This document shows, piece by piece, positions 15,516 through 25,800 of a stretch of 64,000 bases of DNA. The stretch's first letter is position 1. Each line of letters begins with the position of its first letter. Source of the stretch: JAPYTK01 sp964401935 (GTDB lineage: Bacteria > Myxococcota_A > Polyangia > Polyangiales > Polyangiaceae). The position numbers were made by a program, and so were the translations under genes. A model generated the notes under the pieces. It ran no database searches. It was not told where the DNA came from and was given only the letters and a program-made list of their open reading frames with translations. The DNA lies in the NCBI GenBank assembly GCA_964401935.1, contig CAYOAL010000014.1, positions 1-64,000 on the forward strand. The letters run 5' to 3'.

Positions 15516-17012
15516 TCACGCGGTCGCGTCGGTCGGCGGCTCGGGGGCGACGTCGAGGGCGTTGATCGCGTCGCAGACGCGTTCGAGGGCGAGCCAGCCG
15601 ATGACGAGGTTCGCGACGGGGAGGACCATCGCGGCGAGGAGCAGATCGCGGGAGAGCCGCGGCGCGTTGATCATGTTCCGCGCCAGGTAGTCGTTGTAGT
15701 CGGAGGCGAAGCCAGCCACGACGTGGAACGCCCAATAGAGGTTGAACAGGGGCGCGAACAAGAGGGCCACCGCCTTTTGAGGGGTGGTGCGCGCGTGCTC
15801 GTCCTCGATGGCGGCCCACATCCAGTAGAGGAGCGATAGCTGTCCGCCTACCGTGGCGAGGAGCGGCACCCAGGCCACCACGAGGAGCGCAGGGTGGGCG
15901 AGCCCGGCGGCGACCAAGACCGCGCTCGCCGCCACACCGCCGAAGATCAGCAGCTGGTAGCGGCGCTTGTCGACCCGCACCCGACGCCGCGGTGTGGGTC
16001 TGGCGGGGATGGAGCGCGCGGGCGCCGCTCTGGGGAGACGGGAGAGGGCGCCGGCGCCGGTGGGCTCCTCGTCGAGGTGAGCGCGGTCGCGGCGTGGGCG
16101 GGGCGGGGGCGTGCTCGCGACCACCGGGGGCGTCGCGGTGTGCGCGGGTGAGGAGGGACTGCGAGGCCGCTCGGAGCTCACGCGGGGAGGATCGGAGCTG
16201 ACGCGAGGGGGCGCCGAGCCGGCGCGTGGGGGAGCCGAGCCAGCGTGAGGGGGAGCCGAGCCGGCGCGCGGGGGAGCCGAGCCGACGCGGGGGCCGGTGG
16301 ACGCCCCGAACAGCGGGGGCTCGGACGCCCTTGGAGGGTCGGATCGGTCGCGGAGCCGCGCCTCGATGACGGGGTCGTCACCGCCTCCCGGGTCGTCAGG
16401 TCGCTCGGAGAAGGTGGGGATGCGCGGCGGCTTGGGCACCTCGAGGGGAGCGGGGGTGCTGTCGTGGGGCCGCGCCGGCGTCGAGGAGAGCGAGGCGGGG
16501 ACCGCGCGCGGTTGCAGCGGCGGCAGGGGGGAGCGGGCCCGTGGGTCGGGGATGGGGATCGGCGCCGACGACCGCCGCGTGCTGGGCTCGGCGAGGCGGT
16601 CCCGGTCCGCTCGTGGCTCCGGGGGAGGCAGCGGCCGGGGGCCCGACGCCGAGGGGGGGCGCGGGGACGCCGCGGGGTGGGGAGACCGCGTCGCCGGCGA
16701 GGGGGACGTAGGCTCGGCCGGTGCTCGCTGGGACGCCCTCGGACCCGCGGGGGCGGAGGGCGCCGAGCCTTGGGCTCGCGACGTCGGCGCGGGCCTGGGC
16801 TGGGGGCGGTGCGCTTTGGAGGTCGCCCGCTTGGCGGGCGGTGGAGCGGTGGGGGCCGGCTCCGAGGCGGCCGGCGGGCGGGTGGAGGGGGAGCCGGGGC
16901 GGCTCGACTTCCTCCGCCGCGTGGCGATCGACGTGTCGACGAACTTGTAGGAGGTCTCTTGGTCCTCCTCGTCGTCTCGATCGCGGTCGCCGGGCATAGC
17001 TTCGCTGCCCAT
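15516..17012 (-). CDS. Proline-rich protein with C-terminal multi-helix membrane domain
   Basis: The protein has about 498 residues. The first 320 or so are low-complexity Pro/Ser/Arg/Ala-rich sequence with heptad-like repeats, probably disordered. The last 170 residues form a membrane domain with about four helices (RYQLLIFGGVAASAVLVAAG; ALLVVAWVPLLATVGGQLSLLYW; KAVALLFAPLFNLYWAFHVV; LLLAAMVLPVANLVIGWLAL). The helix spacing and the P-x-F-N-L-Y-W motif recall DUF4328-like domains, but this is uncertain. Starts at TTG 17039 or ATG 16997 are alternatives. The function is unknown; it sits between wza and a flippase-like gene with no obvious link. Confidence 0.65.
   Translation of the reverse strand: MGSEAMPGDRDRDDEEDQETSYKFVDTSIATRRRKSSRPGSPSTRPPAASEPAPTAPPPAKRATSKAHRPQPRPAPTSRAQGSAPSAPAGPRASQRAPAEPTSPSPATRSPHPAASPRPPSASGPRPLPPPEPRADRDRLAEPSTRRSSAPIPIPDPRARSPLPPLQPRAVPASLSSTPARPHDSTPAPLEVPKPPRIPTFSERPDDPGGGDDPVIEARLRDRSDPPRASEPPLFGASTGPRVGSAPPRAGSAPPHAGSAPPRAGSAPPRVSSDPPRVSSERPRSPSSPAHTATPPVVASTPPPRPRRDRAHLDEEPTGAGALSRLPRAAPARSIPARPTPRRRVRVDKRRYQLLIFGGVAASAVLVAAGLAHPALLVVAWVPLLATVGGQLSLLYWMWAAIEDEHARTTPQKAVALLFAPLFNLYWAFHVVAGFASDYNDYLARNMINAPRLSRDLLLAAMVLPVANLVIGWLALERVCDAINALDVAPEPPTDATA
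16182..16300. repeat. 21-bp imperfect tandem repeat (SAPPRAG-like)
   Basis: Five to six 21-bp units on the minus strand encode SAPPRAG, SAPPHAG, SAPPRAG, SAPPRVS, SDPPRVS and similar heptapeptides inside the disordered linker of the Pro-rich membrane protein. Confidence 0.7.
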
Positions 17013-17202
17013 GGCACGAAGGATCGCCTTGGGTGTCAAGTTATCGGTTCGCGGTTGACGACGGCAGCCCTCGATGAAAAGCCGGGCGCGCTACCATGCG
17101 GTCTGGCCTCACGCTCCACTCGGAGCGACGTCCGAGTGCGCCTCGAGGCGTCCTCTCGGCGCAGTCGAGAGCGCCATCGTCGTCATCGTCACGGTCCCTA
17201 GG

Positions 17203-18180
17203 GTGAGCAAGCTCGCAGACATCGACGTGCCCAAGCGGCCGCTCTGGCGGCGCGCGCTCCCCTTCGTGGTGGCGACGGCGCTGGTGGCGTTCGTGGTGTT
17301 GCGCCTCGACACCGGGGCGTTCCTGGGCGCGCTCGGTCGAGTGAGCCGCGGGGCGTTCTTCGGGGTGACGGCGGGGTTCATCGCGGCGTTGCTCGTCGCC
17401 GACACGTTCGGGAGCGTGGTGCTCTATCGGCTCACCGTCGCCCCCATGCGCTACGTCGACTTCTTCCTGCTGCGCGGCGCGTCGTATCTCCCGTCCTTGC
17501 TCAACCATCACGTCGGGCAGGCGTTCCTCACGTATTTCCTGTCGCGCGCCTACGGGGTGAGCTTGGTGCGGGTGGCCGGCTCCACCCTCGTGGCTTACGC
17601 GGTCTGGGCCGGCTGCATCCTGTCGTTCGGCACGGTGTCGCTCGCGGTGGTGGGCGACCCGACGTGGCTCGTCTTGTTCGTGGCGTCGGGGGTGACGTAC
17701 CTCGTGATCCTCCGGGTGCGACCGGCGTGGCTCGAGAAGCGGAGCTTGTTCGCTCCGCTCTTCGAGGTGGGTGTGGTGGGGCACCTCGTGGCCCTCGCTG
17801 CACGCGTTCCCCACTTCTTCGTGCTCTTCTTCGGGCACTGGGCCTTGTTCGAGGTGTTCGGGATCGACATCCCCTGGCACGACGCAGTGCTGTATCTCCC
17901 GGTGTTGATGGTGGTGACCACGCTGCCCATCACGCCGCAGGGCTTCGGCACCCGCGACGCGTTCAGCGCGCTGGTGTTTGCGCGCTACGCGAGCGGGGCG
18001 ACGGAGGCCGAGCGCTTGGCGCAAGTGGGGGCGGCGACGCTCAGCTGGGGGATCGCGCTGACGTTGTTGCAAGCCGTGGTGGGCCTGGTCTTGATGCGCC
18101 TGTCGCTCGCGCGCTTCGGTGGTGACGCCGGCGATGGGCACCCACGCGACACGTCAGCCCTCGTCGCGCGACGGCGGTGA
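17203..18180 (+). CDS. UPF0104 / lysylphosphatidylglycerol-synthase-type membrane protein
   Basis: The protein has 325 residues and about eight transmembrane helices. Conserved features are the early RYVDFFLLRGASYLPSLLNHHVGQAF segment and the late TLPITPQGFGTRDAFSALVFARY segment, typical of the LPG synthase TM region family (AglD2/YbhN-like). Members without a synthase domain have been linked to lipid or lipid-linked sugar translocation, but the substrate here is unknown. GTG 17203 is preferred; codons upstream are open but not family-like. Its 3' end overlaps the convergent flippase gene by 27 bp. Confidence 0.8.
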   Translation: MSKLADIDVPKRPLWRRALPFVVATALVAFVVLRLDTGAFLGALGRVSRGAFFGVTAGFIAALLVADTFGSVVLYRLTVAPMRYVDFFLLRGASYLPSLLNHHVGQAFLTYFLSRAYGVSLVRVAGSTLVAYAVWAGCILSFGTVSLAVVGDPTWLVLFVASGVTYLVILRVRPAWLEKRSLFAPLFEVGVVGHLVALAARVPHFFVLFFGHWALFEVFGIDIPWHDAVLYLPVLMVVTTLPITPQGFGTRDAFSALVFARYASGATEAERLAQVGAATLSWGIALTLLQAVVGLVLMRLSLARFGGDAGDGHPRDTSALVARRR

Positions 18181-19755
18181 AGGCGGGGACTTCGAGTCGG
18201 CCTTGGGTCGGGCCTCGGCGGTTGGCTCCACGGTGTCCACCGTTGGCTCCGCGGTGGGCTCGGCGGTGGGCTCCACGCTGGGCTCGACGGGTGCAGCCTT
18301 GTCACGCCTGCGACGGAGCGCCTCGCGACCGAGCCTCACGAGCTGCCGCGCCGAGTTTCCGTCGATGAGGAACACGCCGCCGACGTAGCTCGCCGCTCCG
18401 ACCAGCACCTCGATGGGGAGGGCCCCGGCGCTCGGGAGGCCGAGCTCTCTCAAGCCGAGGTGCGCGAGCGTGACGGCGCCGAACATCGGCGTGCAGGCGA
18501 GGAGCGCGCGCATGACGCCCAGGATGTACGGCGCCACGGGCAAGCCGGTAAGTCTCCCCGTCACGTACACCGAGAGCACGCCGTGCAGGAAGAACGCCAC
18601 ACCGGCCGCGGCACACGCGAGGAGCGGCCCGCCGACGTGGGCGAAGACGGCCACGAGCAACAGGAGGAGCACCGCTCGCGCGAGGCTGAGCATCATGATC
18701 GGGCGGGTGTGCTCCTCGGCTTGCAGGTAGGCCGAGGCGGACCACGACATCGGTCGAAACACCGTCATCACGCTCAGGATCGCCAACATCGGCGCCATCC
18801 CGGCCCAGCGCGCGTCGAAGAAGGCCGAAACGACGGTGGGGGCCACCGCCCCGAGGCCCACTCCGAGCGGGGCGATGACGATCGCCATCAGGCTCGCGGC
18901 GCGGATCACCGCGTCTTGCCGCTCGGCTCGCTCGAGCTTGGCGTACGACGGCATCAGCACGTCGCCGATGTGCTCGGCGACGTAGCTCACGGGCGTCTCG
19001 GCGAGGCTGTAGGCCAAGTTGTAACGTCCCATCACTCCCAAGCCGAACATGCGTGAGAGGATGAGGTTGTCCCAGCGGGTCGCCGCGGTGTAGGCGACGG
19101 TGCTGACCATGAGGGGCGCGCCGTAGCTGAACAGGGCGCGCACCGTGGCGAGGCGGAGCGGCGTGGGCGCCAGCCACTGCTCCCGGGGGGCGCGCCAGAA
19201 GTAAGGCACGACGAGGATCCCGGAGCGGGCGACGCTGCCGGCGACGATGGCGGCGCCTCCCCAGAGGGGCGCGAGGGCGACGGCGGTGACCGTGAAGGTG
19301 AGCTCGCCCACGCTGTTCAGGATGGCCACGGTGCGGAACTCGAGATCCCGCACGAGGAGCCGCTGCGGGATGTAACGCAGCCGCTCGAGCATCGAGCCGA
19401 GGATGAGGCCGGGGACGAAGCGGCCCATGTCTGGAGCGTCGACGAGGGCTCCGAGCGGGGCGCGGAACAAATACACGACGCTCATCGCCAAGCCACCTAC
19501 GAGGAGGTGCAGCACCCCGGCTTGAAAGGCCTCGTCGGCGGGCGACTTGCGGGCGATGAGATACTGGCCGAACGCGAAGTAGCTGAGCTGGTGGGCGGCG
19601 GAGACGCTGATGACGGCGGCGTAGACCTCGCCGTACTCCGCCGGGGCGATGAAGCGGGTGAGGATGAGCGTGCCGACGAGCTGAAGAATCCGCGCCCCGA
19701 CCCCGGTGATCAGGTTCCACGCCGCCCCTTGGACGGCCTTGCGCAGAATCGACAC
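18154..19755 (-). CDS. Wzx-like polysaccharide flippase (MOP superfamily)
   Basis: The protein has 533 residues with about 12-14 transmembrane helices. The N-terminus (ILRKAVQGAAWNLITGVGAR followed by ILQLVGTLILTRFIAPAEYG) is the classic polysaccharide_synt signature. The central ATRWDNLILSRMFGLGVMGRY and the following PVSYVAEHIGDVLMPSYAKL are also typical. It should flip the undecaprenyl-linked repeat to the periplasm. The C-terminal cytoplasmic tail of about 60 residues is unusual, with VEPTAEPTAEPT-type repeats and an acidic/basic end. GTG 19755 follows a GGGAAA. A far longer upstream open frame is non-family sequence running into the synthase gene. Confidence 0.88.
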   Translation of the reverse strand: MSILRKAVQGAAWNLITGVGARILQLVGTLILTRFIAPAEYGEVYAAVISVSAAHQLSYFAFGQYLIARKSPADEAFQAGVLHLLVGGLAMSVVYLFRAPLGALVDAPDMGRFVPGLILGSMLERLRYIPQRLLVRDLEFRTVAILNSVGELTFTVTAVALAPLWGGAAIVAGSVARSGILVVPYFWRAPREQWLAPTPLRLATVRALFSYGAPLMVSTVAYTAATRWDNLILSRMFGLGVMGRYNLAYSLAETPVSYVAEHIGDVLMPSYAKLERAERQDAVIRAASLMAIVIAPLGVGLGAVAPTVVSAFFDARWAGMAPMLAILSVMTVFRPMSWSASAYLQAEEHTRPIMMLSLARAVLLLLLVAVFAHVGGPLLACAAAGVAFFLHGVLSVYVTGRLTGLPVAPYILGVMRALLACTPMFGAVTLAHLGLRELGLPSAGALPIEVLVGAASYVGGVFLIDGNSARQLVRLGREALRRRRDKAAPVEPSVEPTAEPTAEPTVDTVEPTAEARPKADSKSPPSPPSRDEG

Positions 19756-19853
19756 TTTCCCAGCTCTAGAGGTGTTGTCATCGGTCGTCCATGGGTTGCT
19801 GCAAACGGTCGCCCGCTTTGAGACAATGCGCCACCAGCGGGGGATGCACGCGC

Positions 19854-19882
19854 TTGCGGTCGGGTTGAGGCCCGAGTGTAAT
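19854..19882 (+). promoter_or_regulatory. Candidate sigma-70-type promoter of the megasynthase gene
   Basis: TTGCGG (19854-19859), a 17-bp spacer and TGTAAT (19877-19882) fit a -35/-10 pair in the gap between the divergent flippase and synthase genes. If real, transcription starts near 19889. Translation would then begin at ATG 19923 (Met15) rather than at ATG 19881, which lies inside the -10 box. Confidence 0.3.
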
Positions 19883-22800
19883 GCTCGACCCGCGTGCCCT
19901 CCCCAGCGAACCCCTCCCTCTGATGACCGCCGCGACCCCCACCGCCTCTTCCAGCCCGCCGCCTGCGCTGCGCACGTGGCTTCGTGATGCCGCGCGCCGT
20001 CACCCCGAGCGAGCCGCGCTCGAGACACCGGAGGGCACGCTCGACTATGCCGCCCTCGTCCGCGCGGTGGACGCGCTCTCTGACGAGCTGCGGGCCGCGC
20101 ACGTCGTCGCCGGGGATCGGCTTGCCATCGCCGCGAGTCGCACCGCTTCGACGGTGGTGGCGATCGCGGCTGCGGTCGACGCGGGCGTGGCCTACGTGCC
20201 GCTCGACCTGGCCTACCCTGCCGAGCGCCTGAGCGCGATGCTGGAGGACGCGCGGCCTCGCGCGGTGGTGGGCGAAGAAGGGGCGCTCGCCGAGCTCCGT
20301 TCGCTGGTGGGCGAGGTGCCCTCCTTGGCGCGGCCGGCGCCGGCCACCGGCGAGGTGCATGCTGCCGCGCCGGATCTCGCCTACGTGCTCTTCACCTCGG
20401 GCTCTACCGGCCGACCGAAAGGGGTCGCGATGGGGGCCGCGCCGCTCGACCACCTCACGCGCTGGCACGCGCGCCATCCACGGCTGGGGCTGCCGGCGCG
20501 CACCCTGCAATTCGCGCCGTTGTCGTTCGACGTGCACTTTCAGGAGATCTTCTCCACGTGGGCCTGTGGCGGCACGCTCGTGATGCTGCCCGAGCGGGAG
20601 CGACGCGATCCGTCGCTCTTGCATGCGGCCCTCGTGAAGCACCGCATCGAGCGGGTGTTCGTGCCCTACGTGGCGCTCTCGCTCATCGCGGAGGCGTGTG
20701 GCAGCGCGGTGCCTCCCGCGCTTCGCGACGTGATCAGCGCGGGAGAGCAGCTCCAGGTGACGCCGGCCATCCGCGCCATGTTCGAGCGCCTCGACGGCGC
20801 CGAGCTGCACAACCACTACGGCCCGACGGAGAGCCATGTGGTCACCGCCTTCGAGCTGCGTGGCGACCCACGGTCGTGGCCGGAGATCCCCCCCATCGGG
20901 GTCGCGTTGCCCCACGTCGAGCTCGCGCTCGTCACGCCGGGTACCCGCACGGTCACCCACGGCGACACCGGGGAGCTCTTGCTGGGCGGCGACACGCTCG
21001 CTCACGGTTATCTCGCTCGCCCGGAGCTGAGCGCGGAGCGGTTCGTCTCGGAGGTGGAGGGGCTGCCTGGGCGCTGGTATCTCACCGGCGATCTGGTGCG
21101 GCGCGACGGCGCCGGGGTGTGCACCTATCTCGGCCGCGCCGATCAGCAGCTCAAGGTGGATGGCTTCCGCATCGAGCCTGGAGAGATCGAGCTCTGCCTG
21201 CTCACCCACGAGGCGGTGCGCGAAGCGGTGGTGACCGCGCCCGAGATCCCCGGTGTCGGGCGTCAGCTGATCGCGCACGTGGTGCTGCGCGCGGCGCTGC
21301 CCGAGCTCGGCGCAGCGCTGCGAGGCCACGTTCGCGCGCATCTCCCCGAGTACATGGTGCCGGTGCGCTTCGTCGCGCTCGAGCGCCTCCCCACCACGCC
21401 GAGCGGCAAGCTCGATCGCAAAGGCCTTCCGCTGCCAGCGCCGGAGCCGGCGCTGGCGGGCGCCACGCTGGGCGCAGACCCCATCGAGGTGGTGCGCGGG
21501 CTGTGGAAGGAGCTGCTCGGTGTGTCCTCGCTCGGCGACGACGACAACGTCTTCGAGCTCGGCGCACGTTCGCTCCTCGTGTTGCGCTTCGTGGCGCGGC
21601 TCACCGACCACGCGCTCTCCGGGCTGTCGGTGGCCGACGTGTACGACCGACCGACGGTGGCAGGGATGGCGGCGTCGCTCACCGGCGCGGCGCGGCGCGC
21701 GGCGCCGGGGCATGCGCGACGCCGCGAGCGAGGCACGTCGGATCGGATCGCGCTCGTCGGGATGGCCACCCGCACCGCGGGTGCGCGCGACGTCGAGGCC
21801 TTCTGGCAGTCGCTGCTCGCTGGCCAGGAGGGCATTCGCCACTTCGCGCCTCACGAGCTCGATCCGAGCGTGCCCGAGGGTCTCAAGAGCCACCCCAACT
21901 TCGTGGCCGCTCGCGGCGTGCTGGACGACGTCGATCGCTTCGACGCCAAGTTCTTCGAGGTGCCGCCGCGCGAGGCGACGGTGATCGATCCTCAGCAGCG
22001 CATGTTCCTCGAGCTGTCGTGGGCTGCGCTCGAGCACGCCGGCATCGATCCGGCGGCGAGCGACGATCGCGTGGGCGTGTATGCGGGCACCGCCAACAAC
22101 ACGTACATCGTCGCGCTGCGCGAGGAGCAGCCCGAGCTCGTGAGGCAGTTCAGCGAGTTTGCGACCATGCTCGCGAGCGAGAAGGACTACGTGGCCACAC
22201 GGGTGGCCCACCGGCTGAACCTGACGGGGCCTGCGGTGAGCATCCACACCGCTTGCTCCACGGGGCTCACGGCGGTGGGTCACGCCTTTCACGCGCTCGC
22301 GAGCGGGCAGTGCGACGTGGCGCTCGCGGGGGGGACCACGGTGATGGTGCCCCAAGAGAGCGGCTACCTGCACGTGGAGGGGGGCATGGAGTCGGCCGAC
22401 GGGACCTGCCGCCCGTTCGACGCGGACGCGACGGGGACGGTGTTCGCGAGCGCGGGGGCGGTGGTGGTGCTCAAGCGGCTCGAGGACGCGCTCGCGGCAG
22501 GAGACACGATCTACGCGGTGCTGTCGGGCGTTGGGCTCAACAACGACGGTGGCAACAAGGCGAGCTTCACCGCGCCGAGCGTGAGCGGGCAAGCGGCGGC
22601 GATTCGAATGGCCCTCGACCACGCCGCGATCGACGCGCGCTCGGTGGGCTACGTGGAGGCCCACGGCACCGGGACCGCGCTCGGCGATCCGATCGAGGTG
22701 GCCGGTCTGACGCGGGCCTTCGAAGCCGACACCGACGAGCGCGGCTTCGCGTGGCTCGGATCGCTGAAGAGCAACCTCGGCCACACCATCGCCGCGGCCG

Positions 22801-25800
22801 GCGTGCTCGGCTTGATCAAGGCGGCGCTCGCGCTCCATCACGAGGTGATCCCGGCCACGCTGCACTATCGGCGGCCCAACCCCCAGATCGAGCTGGCGAA
22901 GACACCGTTTCGGGTGGTGGCCGAGAACACGCCCTGGCCACGCGGGGCGACGCCTCGCCGCGCCGGGGTGAGCTCGTTCGGTGTAGGCGGCACCAACGTG
23001 CACGTGATCGTGGAGGAGGCGCCGGAGGTGGGGCGAGCCCCGGCGACGGAAAATCGGCTGCACCTCCTGCCGCTGTCGGCCAAGACGATCACCGCGACCG
23101 AGGCCCGAGCCCGCGACCTCGCCGCGTTTCTCGAGCGCCACCCCGACGTCGCCCTCGGCGATGTGGCCGCGACCCTGATGCGCGGGCGGCGACCGATGGG
23201 GTGCCGCGCCGCGGTGGTGGCCAGCGACGTGAACGAGGCGGTGGCCGCGCTGCGGGTGGCCCGCGCCGAGGAGGCGGCCGACAAGCCGCGGGTGGTGTTC
23301 TTGTTTCCTGGTCAAGGATCGCAGCACCCAGGGATGGCGCGCGGGTTGTGCGAGCAAGCGCCTGCGTTTCGCGAGGCGTTCGAGCGGTGCCTCGGGGCGA
23401 TGCCGACCGAGCTCGCCGGCCAACTGCGCGGCTGGCTCGTCGACGCGCCGCCCGACGATGGCGTGGTGGGTGAGCTGCTCGCACAGACGCGTCACGCGCA
23501 GCCGGCGCTGTTCTGCATGTCGTTTGCGCTCGCGGCTTGGCTCGAGAGCCTCGGGGTCCGCCCCGACGCGATGATCGGACACAGCATCGGGGAGCTCGCG
23601 GCGGCCTGTCGCGCGGGGGTGATGAGCGTGGAGGCGGCGTGCGCGCTCGTAGTGGCTCGCGGCGAGGCGATGTGGGCCGAGCCCCGCGGCTCGATGCTGG
23701 CGGTGCGGAGCGGCGCCGAAGCGCTCGCGTCGCGGCTCACGCCGGGGGTGGAGATCGCGGGCCAGAACGCGCCGGAGCTCACAGTGGTCGCCGGCCCTCA
23801 CGAGGCCGTCGACGCGTTTGCGACCGCGCTCGAGGCGGAGGGCATCGGCGCCACGCGCCTCAAGGTGTCCCACGCGTTCCACAGCGCGGCGATGGAAGGC
23901 GCCATGGAGGCGATCACCCGCGCGGCCTCGGCCCTCCCCCGAGCGCCGGCCGCGACACCGGTGTACTCCTGCGTGAGCGGGCTGCCGCTCGCGCCGAGCG
24001 AGGCGACCGACGCCGCCTATTGGGCGCGGCAGATGCGGTCGCCGGTGCAGTTCAGCGCCGCGGTGCAGCACGTGCTCGACCAAGGCGACGCGCTGTTCGT
24101 CGAGGTGGGCCCGAGCCAGGCGCTGTCGGCGCTGATTCGGCGACACCGCACCGCGCGGGGGCCGGCCCGGGCCATCCCCCTCCTCGGCCGCGCCCAGGAA
24201 CCCGGCGAACCCATGAAGGCGGCGCTCGAGGGGCTCGGCGCGCTGTTTCGCGCCGGCGTGCGCGTCGCGTGGCCGGTGCCCACCACCGCGCGGCGGGTCG
24301 CGCTCCCCACCTATCCGTTCGAGGGGGAGCGGTACTGGTTCTCGCGTCGCGCGCCGGCCTCCACCGCCGACGCGCAGCCCGCCGCGAGCTCGGCGCTCCC
24401 GGCGCCCGTGGCCGCGGTGCCGTCCACGCCCTCGTCACCCCTCCCGCCTTCGCTTGCGGTCGCGCCCACCCCCGCGCCGACGTTGCCCAGCCCTGCCGAC
24501 CAAGGAGCTCGTATGAGCCGTTTGCCCAGCCTACAACGTGAACTGAAGCGCATTCTCTGCGACGTGTCCGGCATCCCCACCGAGGATTTGGGCGCGGACG
24601 ACTGCTTCGTCGATCAGGGCCTCGACTCGCTGTCGATGACCCAGGCCACGCTCGAGCTCGGGCGCGTGTTCGGCGTGAAGCTGCGCATGCGGCGGCTCAT
24701 GGAGGATCTCGACTCGGTGGCCAAGCTCGCCGCCTTCCTCGACGCAGAGCTCCCTCCCGACGCCTTCGCCCCCGAGCCCGAGGCGCCGGCCGCCCCCTCC
24801 GCCGTGTCTGGGGTTTCGAGCGCGGCGGCCGCCGCCCCGGCGCTGCCGCTCGCGATGGCGCCGGGCCTGCTCGCTTCGCTCGGTGCCGTGCCCGCGCTGC
24901 CCGCCGGCGGCGCCGGCGTCGTGTCCCAGCTCATCCAGCAGCAGATGCTCCTCATGCAGCAGCAGCTGGCGCTGCTCGCCGGGCAGCCGCTCGCCGGGAT
25001 GTCGCTGCCCGTCGCGGCGACGCCCCAGCCGCCGGAGCCGCCCCCCAAGGTGGCCCCCGCCGCCGCGGGCGCGCCCCTCACCGTCGACGCGCCCGCCGAT
25101 GGCGACAAGGTCGAGGAGCCGTCACGGATGGCGCTCCTCGACAAGCCGTTCGGCGCCTCCGCGCGCATCAACCTCCGCCTGGCCGAGCTGACGCCGGCGC
25201 AGGGCCGCTGGCTCGACGACTTCATCCGCCGCTACACGGCGCGCACCCAGCGCTCGAAGACCTTCACCCAGAAGCACCGCAAGCTCATGGCCGATCCCCG
25301 GGTGGTGACCGGCTTCAACCCCGAGTGGAAGGATCTGGTCTATCCCATCGTCGCCGACCGCTCGAGCGGCGCGCGAATCTGGGACATCGACGGCAACGAG
25401 TACATCGACCTGCTCTCCTGCTTCGGCGCCAACCTGCTCGGGTATCAGCCTCCCGACGTGGTGGCGGCGATGACCGAGCAGCTGCAGGCCGGCATCGAGG
25501 TGGGGCCCCAGCACCCGCTCGCCGCCGAGGTGTCGGAGCTCATCTCCGAGCTCACGGGGATGGAGCGCGTGGCGTTCTGCAACACCGGCTCCGAGGCGGT
25601 GATGGGGGCGATGCGCATCGCGCGCACGGTCACCGGCCGCAAGACCATCGCCATCTTCACCGACTCGTACCACGGCATCTTCGATGAGGTGATCGTGCGA
25701 GGGAACAAGGCGCTGCGCTCGCTGTCAGCGGCGCCCGGCATCCTCGCGAGCGCGGTGCAGAACGTGCTGGTGCTCGACTATGGCAGCGAGGAGTCGCTCC